A stretch of 64,000 bases of DNA from assembly GCA_036850595.1 (NCBI GenBank), contig CM072163.1, positions 944,604 through 1,008,603 of the forward strand, given 5' to 3'. The notes under the pieces were generated by a model. The model ran no database searches. It was not told the origin of the DNA and worked only from the letters and a program-made list of their open reading frames with translations. How positions within the stretch are numbered: the first letter of the stretch is position 1; each line of letters begins with the position of its first letter. This stretch comes from Rhyacichthys aspro. Lineage: Eukaryota > Chordata > Actinopteri > Gobiiformes > Rhyacichthyidae. Below, piece by piece: positions 1-10,915 of this stretch. Made by a program: the position numbers and the translations under genes.

Positions 1-267
1 GTTTAGACCTGGGTTAGACCTGGGTTAGTCCTGATTTAGACCTGGTTTAGACCTGGGTTAGACCTGGTTTAGTCCTGATTTAGACCTGGTTTAGACCTGG
101 TTTAGTCCTGGTTTAGTCCTGGTTTAGTCTTGATGTAATCCTGCTTAGACCTGCTGGTTTAGACCTGGTTTAGTCCTGGTTTAGACCTGGTTTAGTCCTG
201 GTTTAGACCTGGTTTAGTCCTGGTTTAGACCTGGTTTAGTCCTGGTTTAGACCTGGTTCAAACCCGT
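1..267 (+). repeat. 11-bp minisatellite (GGTTTAGACCT / GGTTTAGTCCT)
   Basis: This is a near-continuous tandem array of two unit types differing at one base (A or T after TTTAG). The array runs off the left edge. Confidence 0.93.
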
Positions 268-375
268 TACTCTTGTTTCTGTCTAACCCCAGACCCAGGT
301 TTTGTTTTGTCTCAGAGCTGAAGCTGAAGGCTCGTGTGAATCTCCAGACACAGATTAAAGTCTGTTCCGCCGCCG

Positions 376-470
376 TCCGTCTGTCCTCAGTCCGTCTGTC
401 CTCAGTCCGTCTGTCCTCAGTCCGTCTGTCCTCAGTCCGTCTGTCCTCAGTCCGTCTGTCCTCAGTCCCA
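376..470 (+). repeat. 15-bp minisatellite (CCGTCTGTCCTCAGT)
   Basis: Six almost perfect copies are present. The unit is a multiple of three and stop-free in several frames, so both strands show open frames that are not genes. Confidence 0.92.
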
Positions 471-672
471 CTCACAGCCAAAACAACCAGGTGTCTTCAA
501 CTTAACCATCGTATCAGAAATAACGCCTCACTGTGGTTCGTTTAACACAACAATCATCTCCAGAACAGGTTGTTAACATAACGACAGGGCACTGTGTTCA
601 TTAGGTTGGCCATAAAATACACAATAGGTTTAATTATTTGTGACGCTCCAATTAAAACCAACAACTGTTTTT

Positions 673-708
673 AATCAGCAGTGCATTTAAACAAACCTGT
701 GCAGATAC
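673..708 (+). repeat. 36-bp local duplication, copy 1
   Basis: AATCAGCAGTGCATTTAAAC onward is repeated at 2631-2666. Both copies are followed by ACAGCAATAG, with a short insertion in the second copy. Confidence 0.8.
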
Positions 709-754
709 ACAGCAATAGTGAATAATAATGGGTTATTTTCAATTTTAGCTGAAG

Positions 755-1490
755 CATAACAGGGTTTAGATGGATTTGAGAAGGGTTTAGATGGATTTGA
801 ACAGGTTTTAGATGGATTCAAACGGGGTTTAGATGGATTTAAACAGATTTTAGTTGGACTTGAACAAGTTTTATTTATTTTATTTGTTTTTATTTATTTG
901 TGGAAAAAGTGGCCTAACCCATAAGATTTCACAAACAAATAAAATAAAAACAATTCAAGTCCAACTAAAACCTGTTCAAATCCATCTAAAACCTGTTTAA
1001 ATCCAACTAAAACATGTTTAAATCCATCTAAAACCTGTTCAAATCCAACTAAAACCTGTTCAAATCCATCTAAAACCTGTTCAAATCCATCTAAAACCTG
1101 TTCAAATCCATCTAAAACCTGTTAAAATCCAACTAAAACCTATTCAAATCCATCTAAAACCTGTTCAAATCCATCTCAAACCTGTTCAAATCCAACTAAA
1201 ACCTATTCAAATCCATCCTAAACCTGTTCAAATCCATCTTAAACCTGTTCAAATCCATCCTAAACCTGTTCAAATCCAACTAAAACCTATTCAAATCCAT
1301 CCTAAACCTGTTCAAATCCATCTAAAACCTGTTCAAATCCATCTAAAACCTGTTCAAATCCAACTAAAACCTATTCAAATCCATCCTAAACCTGTTCAAA
1401 TCCATCTTAAACCTGTTCAAATCCATCCTAAACCTGTTCAAATCCATCTAAAACCTGTTCAAATCCATCTAAAACCTGTTCACCTAAATC
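755..1490. repeat. 21-bp minisatellite arranged as an inverted pair
   Basis: Units read TTTAGATGGATTTGAACAGG on + from ~755 to 870. From ~950 to 1490 they read as the reverse complement (AAATCCATCTAAAACCTG). The centre is itself an inverted repeat: GTTGGACTTGAACAAG with a TTTATTTTATTTG tract on the left mirrors the sequence at ~925-965. The locus could fold into a long hairpin. Confidence 0.9.
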
Positions 1491-2431
1491 CACACAAATA
1501 CATCCTTAATCTTTTATATTTTATTAAACAAACAGCAGCAGAACTTTTCACTTTGGTGTAAAAACCACTAAAAACATCCTCCATTCTGAGCTGGATCTCG
1601 GCTGCAGCTTTATTCCACTCACAGCCGTTAGTTTCACACCAAACTGAGCCCAGTTAAAGTGGAAAAAACAACAAAAACATGCAAATCAATCAGAGGTAAG
1701 TGTTGGATCAGATGAAAGAGAATAAATGAAAAGCCTGTTCCTTTCATTGATGCTCTTTCAAACCTGTTTCCACCTGAACTCACCGAGACGACGACGATTT
1801 AAACCAGAGAAAGCATTTTATACATTTATACAACGCCTTAATAATCAATAATCATTAACCATAACCTGCACGATGTCAGCTGATGTTTTATTAGAATGAA
1901 TGCACAAAATCTGTTTATTAGGTTCAAATATGAATCATTAACAAATATGTAGCTTTTTCAAATTAGACTCAAACTAAAGCCTTTTTATTGATTATTAATT
2001 TGTTGCTTAATTTATTTTTAATTCAAAGCCATTAACTCTGCACTTTTATTTTTACGCCTCACCTGCAACAAAGACAGTTCAACTACACTTCATCAGCATT
2101 TAGTTGCTTTTCTTTAGGTATTTCTTTTAGTTTAATTCACTTTATCAGGTTGACTAAAAATTTTATTATAAACTAAAAAACCTTGCTGTTTCTGATGCAG
2201 AAAATTAACTCTGGAGACGTTCTGCCTTTATTTAGCAAATGCACTTTCTCCTTTTCCTCCTGCTTCAGAAATAAATCTGACACGTTCCTGAACAATTTAT
2301 CAGTATTTTGTTGCACCTTTTACACGTTTGTGAATAATTTTAGTCATAGTTTCCATCAAAGACATATTTTTGTGTGCGAAAATGAACCGAAGTCTAAACA
2401 AAAACTAATCAAAGAGAAGGAAAACTCTGAA
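1491..2431. other. No gene seen; AT-rich unique-looking sequence
   Basis: No exon, RNA gene or repeat was recognised. Open frames are short. Confidence 0.4.
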
Positions 2432-2496
2432 CGCTGAAGTGATGTCAGACACAAACATTTGTTAGAGCCTCGGGAAGACGACAGGAGACCAAAAGA
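2432..2496 (+). repeat. 65-bp exact direct repeat, copy 1
   Basis: It is identical over 65 bases to 38984-39048. It contains GTGATGTCAGACACAAAC and CGGGAAGACGACAGG. There is no clear coding sense. Confidence 0.85.
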
Positions 2497-2630
2497 CTAA
2501 GACTAAAAATTGCTGTCAACATTAACACAGCTCAATCCTCAACAGCACCTGCTCCTTTGGCTTGTGTTAGCGGCTAACGTTGAAGCCACATTAATGAACG
2601 AATAAACACAGACTAATTCATTAAAAACAC

Positions 2631-2666
2631 AATCAGCAGTGCATTTAAACAAACCTGTGCAGATAC
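2631..2666 (+). repeat. 36-bp local duplication, copy 2
   Basis: It is identical to 673-708. Confidence 0.8.
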
Positions 2667-3224
2667 TGGAAGTGTATGAAGAACACAGCAATAGAGACTC
2701 ACCGTATAATGACATTTTAATGAAGTAAGTGAAGTAAAGATACCAGAAGGGTTTTATTGGGCTTCTGCCAGACATTTATTTCTCTCAGAGGTTGACCTTG
2801 GACGATATAAAACCTCTTTAATATCACAGTCTGAAGGCTTCATAGTGAACGATGACAGAAAACTGTTTTTTCTTCTGTGGAAGAGTGAGACCAAAGAGCC
2901 AGAGCCAGAGGTGAAAAAAGGGAAGTGAAAGAGTGTCACTACAAACCACTCACATTGAACCCACTTCAAGAAACCAACGTGTGATAAATCCCAAAAGCAG
3001 AAGTTCACAGCTTGTTGCTCATTGAAGCCAACAGTTCTTTTCTCTCCGAGGTTTTATTGTCTCTAATTCTGTATTTCTTTGTTGTGGTTCTGATAAAACT
3101 CTGTCTAATCTAACGTCTCATTTTAGGAACTTCCTGTGGTTTTGTGGCTTTAAAAATAAACTGCTTTATTACATTTGATTTGATAATCTGAGACCAATAG
3201 AGCTTTTACAGAAGTGAATAATGA

Positions 3225-3760
3225 TGTCAAATCAGCTGAATACAGCCCTTTGCAATGTTTTAATGCATTTAGAAAGTGATATTAATGACACTAGGTTTTA
3301 ACTGGATTTAAACAGGTTTTAGAAGGATTTAAATCAGATTCTTTTTATTTGTTCATCAAATCTTAAGGCACTTTTTGGTACTAAGATATATATAATCTGC
3401 AAAAATCCACATAAAACCTGCTCAAATCCAATTAAAACCTGCTTAAATCCAACTAAAACCTGTTCAAATCCAAATAAAACCTGCTTAAATCCAAATAAAA
3501 CCTGTTCGAATCCAAATAAAACCTGCTTAAATCCAAATAAAACCTGCTTAAATCCAAATAAAACCTGCTTAAATCCAAATAAAACCTGCTTAAATCCAAA
3601 TAAAACCTGTTCAAATCCAGATAAAACCTGCTTAAATCCAACTAAAACCTGCTTAAATCGATCTAAAACCTGTTCAAATCCAACTAAAACCTTTTCAAAT
3701 CCATCTAAAACCTGTTCAAATCCAACTAAAACCTTTTCAAATCCATCTAAAACCTTGTTT
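3225..3760. repeat. 21-bp minisatellite, second inverted arrangement
   Basis: Two units on + (3295-3340) are followed by about 16 reverse units (3405-3756), many of the variant CCAAATAAAACCTG. The left flank (3240-3295, CCCTTTGCAATGTTTTA ... GACACTAGG) is also found, reversed, beside the array at 24.5 kb. Confidence 0.88.
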
Positions 3761-5337
3761 TTGGTTCAGATAAATTACTCAGACTGCTGTCAGATGATTA
3801 CAGACATTTAAAAGTCCATTTTTAGTCAATAATTACCATTTTCTATAGAGCTTTGGGTAACATTATTCAGATCTGACCCAGAAGAGAAAGATTCTTCAAA
3901 AACACATTTAATTAGTACTTTTCAAAGATCGCATTAGCAATTATTAATGTGCACTAAACGACTGGCTTGAGGTATTCTGTCATGAATCATTATCATTGTT
4001 TCCCATGGATTTAACTGTCATATGTTTATTATAATATTATCTGCTGTAAATGTTCAGAGACTCACTAAAAACCCATCTGCTCAGGTTTTACTGATGTTTT
4101 TATCCCAGAGCCACTGTTTCTTTAAACACTGCTCAATCTGACTCTTTTTCAGAACGACGTGTGAAGGTCTCAAGGTCTTTTCTGAAAACACTCACCGACT
4201 TAAAACCAACATTTAATGAACGGAAGGAAGTGAACAGCAGCAGACTCAACATCCTATAACACTGTTCAAAGTTTAAATGTATTTATGGTTCATTTCATTG
4301 TTTTATTTTAAACATTAATAGAAAAAAAACCCCCAGCTCAAGCGTCTCTTTAAATAACTTTTCAGGTAACAGAGCAGCCTTTTTAACCTTCACCTGTAAA
4401 GATCTGTGTCTAATCTGTGTCTGTTTATAACCAGCTTCAGTGGATTAAACTCTGGATTAAACAGGAAGTGACACCGGAGACTTCCTGTGAGTTACTTTCA
4501 CTGAACCGCTGCAGAAAAACGAGTCTGACCAGAAACAAAACATGAATGAGTTCATCAGCAAAAGGTCACCAATGAAACGAGAACATTCAGAAGAGTTTGA
4601 TGGGTTTGTGTTACGCAGAACCAGTCTTAATATGTTTAATAACAGACAGGTGCGTTCAGGCGCTTGGTTTTTAGGACTCGAGAGTAGAGAATGTGTTTGG
4701 GACGGTCTGAAATGCTCCATGGGACGACCTCGGGATGAAACACACAGCTTCCCTTCAGGCACTGAGTCAGCTCAGGAGGTGGATGAAAAAATGATTTAAA
4801 TTTTTAGGAAAGAACAGACTTAACGGAACGAAAAAAACGAGTCTGTGTCTGAAGCCTCAAAACGAACAAAAGCAACTGTAAATGAGAGAATGAGCAGTGA
4901 TCTGTGTTAGTTCTGCAAAAAGAAATCAAATGTGTTCAAAATAAAGAAACGTAAAGTAAAAAAAAGTCCTGTTGCTGTGAAAAACTTCCCAGGTTTGGCT
5001 AAAACCATCTCATCTCGTCCTGGCAGCACTCAGTCGGTTCTTAACGACTTGATTCAACCCACTTTAACCGAGGTTTAATCAAAGAAAACACTTCCTTTTT
5101 CTCTCACGCGACACACTTCAATAAAACCACACACTTTCACTCAATTTACTGCTTTCAACACTTTTAACTCCTCTCTCTCAGTTTGGGGCTGATCATTAAT
5201 GACTCACTAATGGTGTTCTGCATGAATCACATCATTTACAGCTTCACGAGCTTCTCCCAAATGTTCAAAGTGTTTATACGAAGTCTCTCAAATTCACAAG
5301 AAAATGTGTCACAGAGAAAAACAAAGAGCTGTGGATA
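3761..5337. other. No gene seen
   Basis: Overlapping short open frames on both strands at 4457-4799 lack recognisable domains. Nothing else stands out. Confidence 0.4.
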
Positions 5338-5917
5338 CGGACTAAACCAGGACTAAACCTGGTCTAGACCAGGACTAGACCAGGACTAAACCAGGACTAA
5401 ACCAGGTCTAAACCAGGTCTAAACCAGGTCTAAACCAGGTCTAAACCAGGTCTAAACCAGGTCTAGACCAGGACTAAACCAGGTCTAAACCAGGTCTAAA
5501 CCAGGTCTAAACCAGGACTAAACCAGGGCTAAACCAGGGCTAAACCAGGTCTAAACCAGGACTAAACCAGGTCTAGACCAGGACTAAACCAGGTCTAAAC
5601 TAGGTCTAAACCAGGACTAAACCAGGGCTAAACCAGGGCTAAACCAGGTCTAAACCAGGACTAAACCAGGTCTAGACCAGGACTAAACCAGGTCTAGACC
5701 AGGACTAGACCAGGACTAAACCAGGTCTACACCAGGACTAGACCAGGACTAAACCAGGACTAGACCAGGACTAGACCAGGACTAAACCAGGTATAAACCA
5801 GGACTAAACCAGATCTAGACCAGGACTAAACCAGGACTAAACCAGGACTAAACCAGGTCTAAACCAGGTCTAAACCAGGACTAAACCAGGTCTAAACCAG
5901 GTCTAGACCAGGTCTAA
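5338..5917 (-). repeat. 11-bp minisatellite (AACCAGGACTA / AACCAGGTCTA)
   Basis: This is the reverse-complement orientation of the array at position 1, with about 52 units. The palindromic variant GGTCTAGACC recurs. Confidence 0.93.
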
Positions 5918-6039
5918 AGTCTACAGGAAGCAGGCTCCACTGAAGCAGAACGGATCAGGTCAGAAACAAAAGGAAGTGAAAAAAAGCATTACACTTGATT
6001 AAACACAAGCAGAACCTGTGCAAATTTTGTCATACTTAA

Positions 6040-6150
6040 ATTGTAATAAGTTTTACAGAAAAGTATTAATTTTGGATTGTTCAGATTCAGTCTCTATAAC
6101 AGTCCAGTTTATGAATGTATTTGACAAATAACTTCAAAATAACTTTAATG
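6040..6150 (+). repeat. Dispersed repeat shared with 54246-54360
   Basis: A 25-base exact match (AAGTATTAATTTTGGATTGT and on; 6061-6085 against 54274-54298) lies in ~110 bases of weaker similarity that include ACAAATAA(C/T)TT and AATAACT. The family is not recognised. Confidence 0.55.
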
Positions 6151-7484
6151 AGAAACCTTTATAAAATACAGTAACTTAAAGTGCATTAATACATTCACTT
6201 TGTTCAGAACTTTATTTGAAAAGTCAATGAGTGTGAACTTGTGTCATTTAGAACCTTACAGAATATTTAAATCTTTTCCAGGAACCATCTGTTAATCTCT
6301 TAAAGCACAATTGTGCATTAATGATCTCTGGTTCAGACACAAATCCTGCAGATATCAGAAGTCTAGTATTTTCAAATGGGAGCCAATAGCAGACAGTGTT
6401 TTAATCCAAACCTGCTCGGTGTAGTTTTTATGTATGAACTAGAGCTTTACAAAGTCCCTCTGAGCACATAACAGCAGCAGAGGAGGGTGTATAACCAGAC
6501 TAATCATCTCTAGAGTCCACAGTGGGATGGAAATACCTGCTTAAGCCCTGGAGACGGACAATAGGATTAAAACTAGAGTCTCAGAGACACAGGAGTCAGA
6601 CACGACAGGAATGTGACATAACTCACATTCTTCTGTTACAGAGTGAGGTAGATATGCAACAAAATCAGCAACAGCACTAAGAAGGTTATTTCATTTCCAA
6701 ATAAATGTAGGATCCAGATGATGTGATGTAGTCCAAACCAGAACAGACCGTGACAAAAACAAAGTTGGATTCTAATGTTCATCATCGTCCATTAAAACAA
6801 TTAATTCTGATGTAAAAAAAAAAAAAGCCATATTACTGAATTAAATTTAACATAAAGACATTTCTAACCCTGCTGTTGGCTCCAGAGCAGCTCCACTAAC
6901 GTCTGTAAAGACTCTGCAGACGATAAAGACGGTAATAATCAGAGATATGAGTCATGTGACCTCTGAGATGCACTGGTTTAGAAAATTGGCAGGAAATTCA
7001 CGAACAGGAACAGAGTAGCGTCTGTGCAGTGTGTGGTACTTTATTAATTTATGCAAATTAGCCGTGAGTTCGGAGGCTTTTAGTGTCTTTTAACAAGTCT
7101 TTGTGTTGAATAAATTATCTTTTTTAATGTCACAGTAAAAACATATCCAACTTAAACTGCTTTATTTTAACTCTGAGGGTAATGCTCACTGTCTCTGATG
7201 ATGTTTAGTTTTGTTCTTTACAATGGAAACATCACATCAGTAAAAAAAACAAAAGAATAAATACGTGGCCTTAGATCTTCTGGAGCCACTCAGCAGGTGC
7301 TTCTTCTGTTTTTTACACCTGTCTTTCTCAGTTTGGCACAGAAACCACTCCAATACTCTAAAATCTGGACTGAAACAACAACTAAAAACCTGCTCAGAGA
7401 TTGTGGGCCACTCTCTGGAACGACTGCATTAAAAATGACAAACTTTATCTCTGAGTCCAAACATTTTCTGAACGGAGAACCTAA

Positions 7485-7592
7485 AATAAAAAAAAGGCCT
7501 CCTTCTTTTTTAACCCCCCGGAAAGGAAAAAAAAATTTAATTTTTTTTTAACGGGGGGGGGTGGGGTGTTTTTTTTTTTTTTTTTTTTAGTG
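7485..7592. other. Homopolymer-rich, possibly mis-assembled stretch
   Basis: Consecutive runs of A, T, C, G and T, including a 9-G run, GTGGGGTG and a T run of 20 or more, look like poor consensus rather than ordinary sequence. Confidence 0.45.
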
Positions 7593-7689
7593 TTTGTTCT
7601 TGTATTGTCTGTATTCAGCTCAATAATCTGACAAACTAAATAAGGTCAGTGGCAGGACACACAAAAACATCGCCTAAAAAATATGAAAA

Positions 7690-7890
7690 ATAAAAGTAGA
7701 CCTAATCCCAACCACAGCTTCCTCCGAGAGCTTCACAAAGGGAACCAGACCCAGCCCTGGATCAGAGCAAAAACCTCAGGAAGAACCACAGAAGGATCCA
7801 GTCCCGGGACGGACAGAGAGACAGATGAAATCAACAGAGAGTCCCAGAGATAAAGCCCGGACAGTTTCAGTGGGACGTGGTGTAATAGTC
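7690..7890. mobile_element. Decayed teleost-type interspersed repeat
   Basis: AACCTCAGGAAGAACCACAG followed by GGATCCAGTCCCGGGACGG matches, from memory, a widespread teleost repeat whose family I cannot name with certainty. A related but poorer stretch lies at 32700-32835 (CAAGGGGCTTTACAG, then AAGGATCAGAGGAAAAACTC). Confidence 0.45.
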
Positions 7891-9534
7891 CAATGAGACG
7901 AGAGAATACGTCCCCTTCATTTCTAAAAGTGGAGTATTTATCTGGAAATGGATGCACTGCAAAATTAAAAAAAGGAGTATTCTTCTATTTCTATTCTTCT
8001 ATTTTGGTGACTAGAACATAAAAAGACATCAATACAATATAATGTAATGCACTTAGGGTTGATGTATTTGATGGTGACAAGTTATATAGTGATGCTTTAA
8101 CTGTTTTGTTTTAACTAAAGCATTATTTTGACTCTGAAACACTCTCCTGCTTTAAAAATTAACAACAAATAATGGTCCGAGATCGATGCACTCGCTTTTA
8201 ACCACTTCTCTTTGTAAAACTATTAAGCTTTTTATCTTTTATACTATCTTTATTCTGCCTTTTGAGGTTCTCATTGACAGACCTGGTTAAACACAGATTA
8301 AATAGAATACAACCTTCACAAAGTGTTGAAATATTAAACTATGACGATAAAACTCGCCTGAAAATATAATAATGCAAACAAATAGGCGTGATATGAAGGT
8401 ATAGACCGCAGCAGGTGGTCTGATTGTACTTATATTGACGGTAATGGCTGTAATAATCAGTTTAAGGCTTGTCTAAACACTGTGAGAAAGTAATCGGAGA
8501 AAGCCCTGAGGTTCCTGCCCTTTCACATTGACTCAGACTCAGACAAGTCCAGACTCACTTCCCTTTTTTTGGGGTGAGCCAGGCAAGAAACTTTCAGGAT
8601 TCACTTCCACTGAAGCTGAGTAAATCACGTGGTCAGGTAAGACAGGTAAAAAAAGACAGGTGTGGACTCATGTGATAAAAGCACAGGCCAAAAAACTGGG
8701 AGGGAATTCTCACAAATAAACCACTTTTATGACTTTGAGCGTTAAATGACACCAGCCAAACTAAGCCAAACACATAGAAACAAGACTCTTTTTATCATTT
8801 AGCATCCAAACTACTTAATAAACCCATTTTCCAAAAGGATTTTGTTGAGTTTTCCAGCTGAGAGTCTAACTTTTTAGCATTAGCAACTTAGCTTCAAAGT
8901 TAGCCAACTGTCAAATCAGCTCGGCTCGTTTCAGACACAATTTACGTCAAAAACGTAACTATAAATGCACGTTTTAAGCTGTACAGACAGTCTGCAAAGT
9001 GTTTACTAATCTACAGATACGTGTTGTAACTTTGATTCAGTAAAAAAGAGGTTTTAAGACCTAAGTTTTTGCTAAGTTAGCGTCAGTTAGCCTGAATGGG
9101 AAAAGTAGAAGTGAGTAACGTTGAGCCGCTAGTCGCTAATTCAACACATTTACTCGGTTAAAAGTACTCACCAAACGGGTTTTGACGTGGACTTGGGACT
9201 TCTACGGTGAGTTTAGGGTGAGTTTTAGTCCAGAAAGTGTCCAAAGAGCGGTGTCCACTTGTGGAAAGTGTCCGTAAATGGAAAAAAAAAAAGTCCGGGG
9301 CGCTCAGCTGCTTCGAGAATAACAACACAATATGGCAGCGGTGTGTTCAGGGGCAAGAGCAGAGGGTGGGAAAACATAACACTGTCAGGGAGAGGCTGAT
9401 GTCAAGAAGAAGTTATCAGAGAATAGTCATGATTAGGCCAACTATGTGTAAAAATAAGATCAGAACTGTTTGCATTCTGGCTGTGGATATTATTTTATAT
9501 TTTACATTATGTTTGGAAACAAGTATTTTGACTC

Positions 9535-9970
9535 CAAGACCAATCCCATTTCTCCCCCGAGCCCTAACCCTTGGCCTCTAGTGTAGAAGCAAGACCTAAA
9601 ATAGAAAAATAAAATAAAACTATCACGTTAAATTAAATCAAACCTGTCCAAATCAAACAAAAACATGTTCAAATATGACTAAAACCTTTTCAAATATAAC
9701 TAAAATCTGTTCAAATCCAACTAAAACCAGTTCAAGTTTAACTAAAATGTGTTCAAATACTACTGAAACCTGTTTTAATCTGACTAAAACCTGATTAAAT
9801 CTACTAAAACAAGTTCAAATCCAGCTAAAACCTGTTGAATTAAATTTAATCAAATATAAATAAGTCTGTAGCCCCTTGATCCAAAAGAGAATTGGGAAAT
9901 CCCTTTGCCTCAAATGAACGCTCGAAACCAAGAGGTAGAGCTCAGGGGAAAGAAATGGGATTGGGCCTAA
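9535..9970. repeat. Inverted repeat flanking a short 21-bp array
   Basis: CCAATCCCATTTCT with CCCTAACCCTTGG (9541-9575) is mirrored by the reverse complement of AAGAGGTAGAGCTC ... AGAAATGGGATTGG (9928-9966). Between them lie about nine degenerate 21-bp units (AAATCCAACTAAAACC type, 9650-9840). The layout suggests a foldback-type mobile element carrying the array. Confidence 0.6.
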
Positions 9971-10492
9971 ATCTTGAGTGTGTTTTTGTCAATTCATTAT
10001 TAATAATAATTTCCTCTCAAGTTGTGTTTTGGAGCTCAGTATTTCTAAAATCCTGCGTGAGGCCATGATATTACTGTTAGAAAAGTATTGAACATCTGAA
10101 CATCTACTCTTGAACAAACATCATAATTATACTGTGTGAACCTGGTGTTTATAATCTTTAAAATATGCTCAAATATGGAGATAATCCAAGTTTGATGGAC
10201 AAATGAATTGAACCAAACCGTTGCTGAGACTTTTATCACAGCAGGAAGTATTCCAGATTAAATCAGGAACAAACTCCAAAAAAATCAGGCTCATATTTAA
10301 AAAGAAAGACCCACATTAATGCTTCATTAGTTTGACACTCATTAAAAGTGAAGCAGTTTTTAGACGAAGCCACATCAAGGCTTTTTTTTTTTTTTTTCAG
10401 CAAATAACAGTAATTTAAACTTTATTATAGAATACAGTGTTTCCCCAAGAATTATATTATAGGTTTTAATAAAATCAGATCAACTTCATGTT

Positions 10493-10915
10493 AAAATCTG
10501 ACTAAAACCTGTTCAAATCCAACTAAAACCTGTTCAAATCTGACTAAAAACTGTTAAAATCTGACTAAAACCTGTTCAAATCTGACTAAAAACTGTTAAA
10601 ATCCAACTAAAACCTGTTTAAATCCAACTAAAACCTGTTCAAATCCAACTGAAACCTGTTCAAATCTGACTAAACCTGTTAAAATCCAATTAAAACCTGT
10701 TCAAATCTAACTAAAACCTGTTCAAATCCTACGACAACCTGTTTACATCCTACTAAAACCTGTAAAAATCCAACTAAAACCTGTTCAAATCCATTTAAAA
10801 CCTGTTCAAATCCAACTTAAACCTGTTAAAATCCTACTAAAACCTGTTCAAATCTAACTAAAACCTGTTCAAATCCTACGAAAACCTATTAAAATCCATT
10901 TAAAAACTGTACAGC
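10493..10915 (-). repeat. 21-bp minisatellite
   Basis: About 20 units of AAATCCAACTAAAACCTGTT and AAATCTGACTAAAACC are present. Confidence 0.9.

Larger units (their letters stand above)
5918..9534. other. No gene seen apart from repeats listed
   Basis: 8870-9240 has many TTAGC/GCTAA words and donor-like GTGAGT sites on both strands (9165-9215), but no coding exon can be supported. Confidence 0.4.

Noticed and set aside
4457..4799. Overlapping open frames on both strands (101 and 85 codons)
   Set aside because: There is no domain, no splice or promoter context, and the two frames shadow each other.
9165..9215. Opposed GTGAGT donor-like sites as divergent first exons
   Set aside because: The motifs are short and common, and no acceptor, coding exon or clear promoter supports them.
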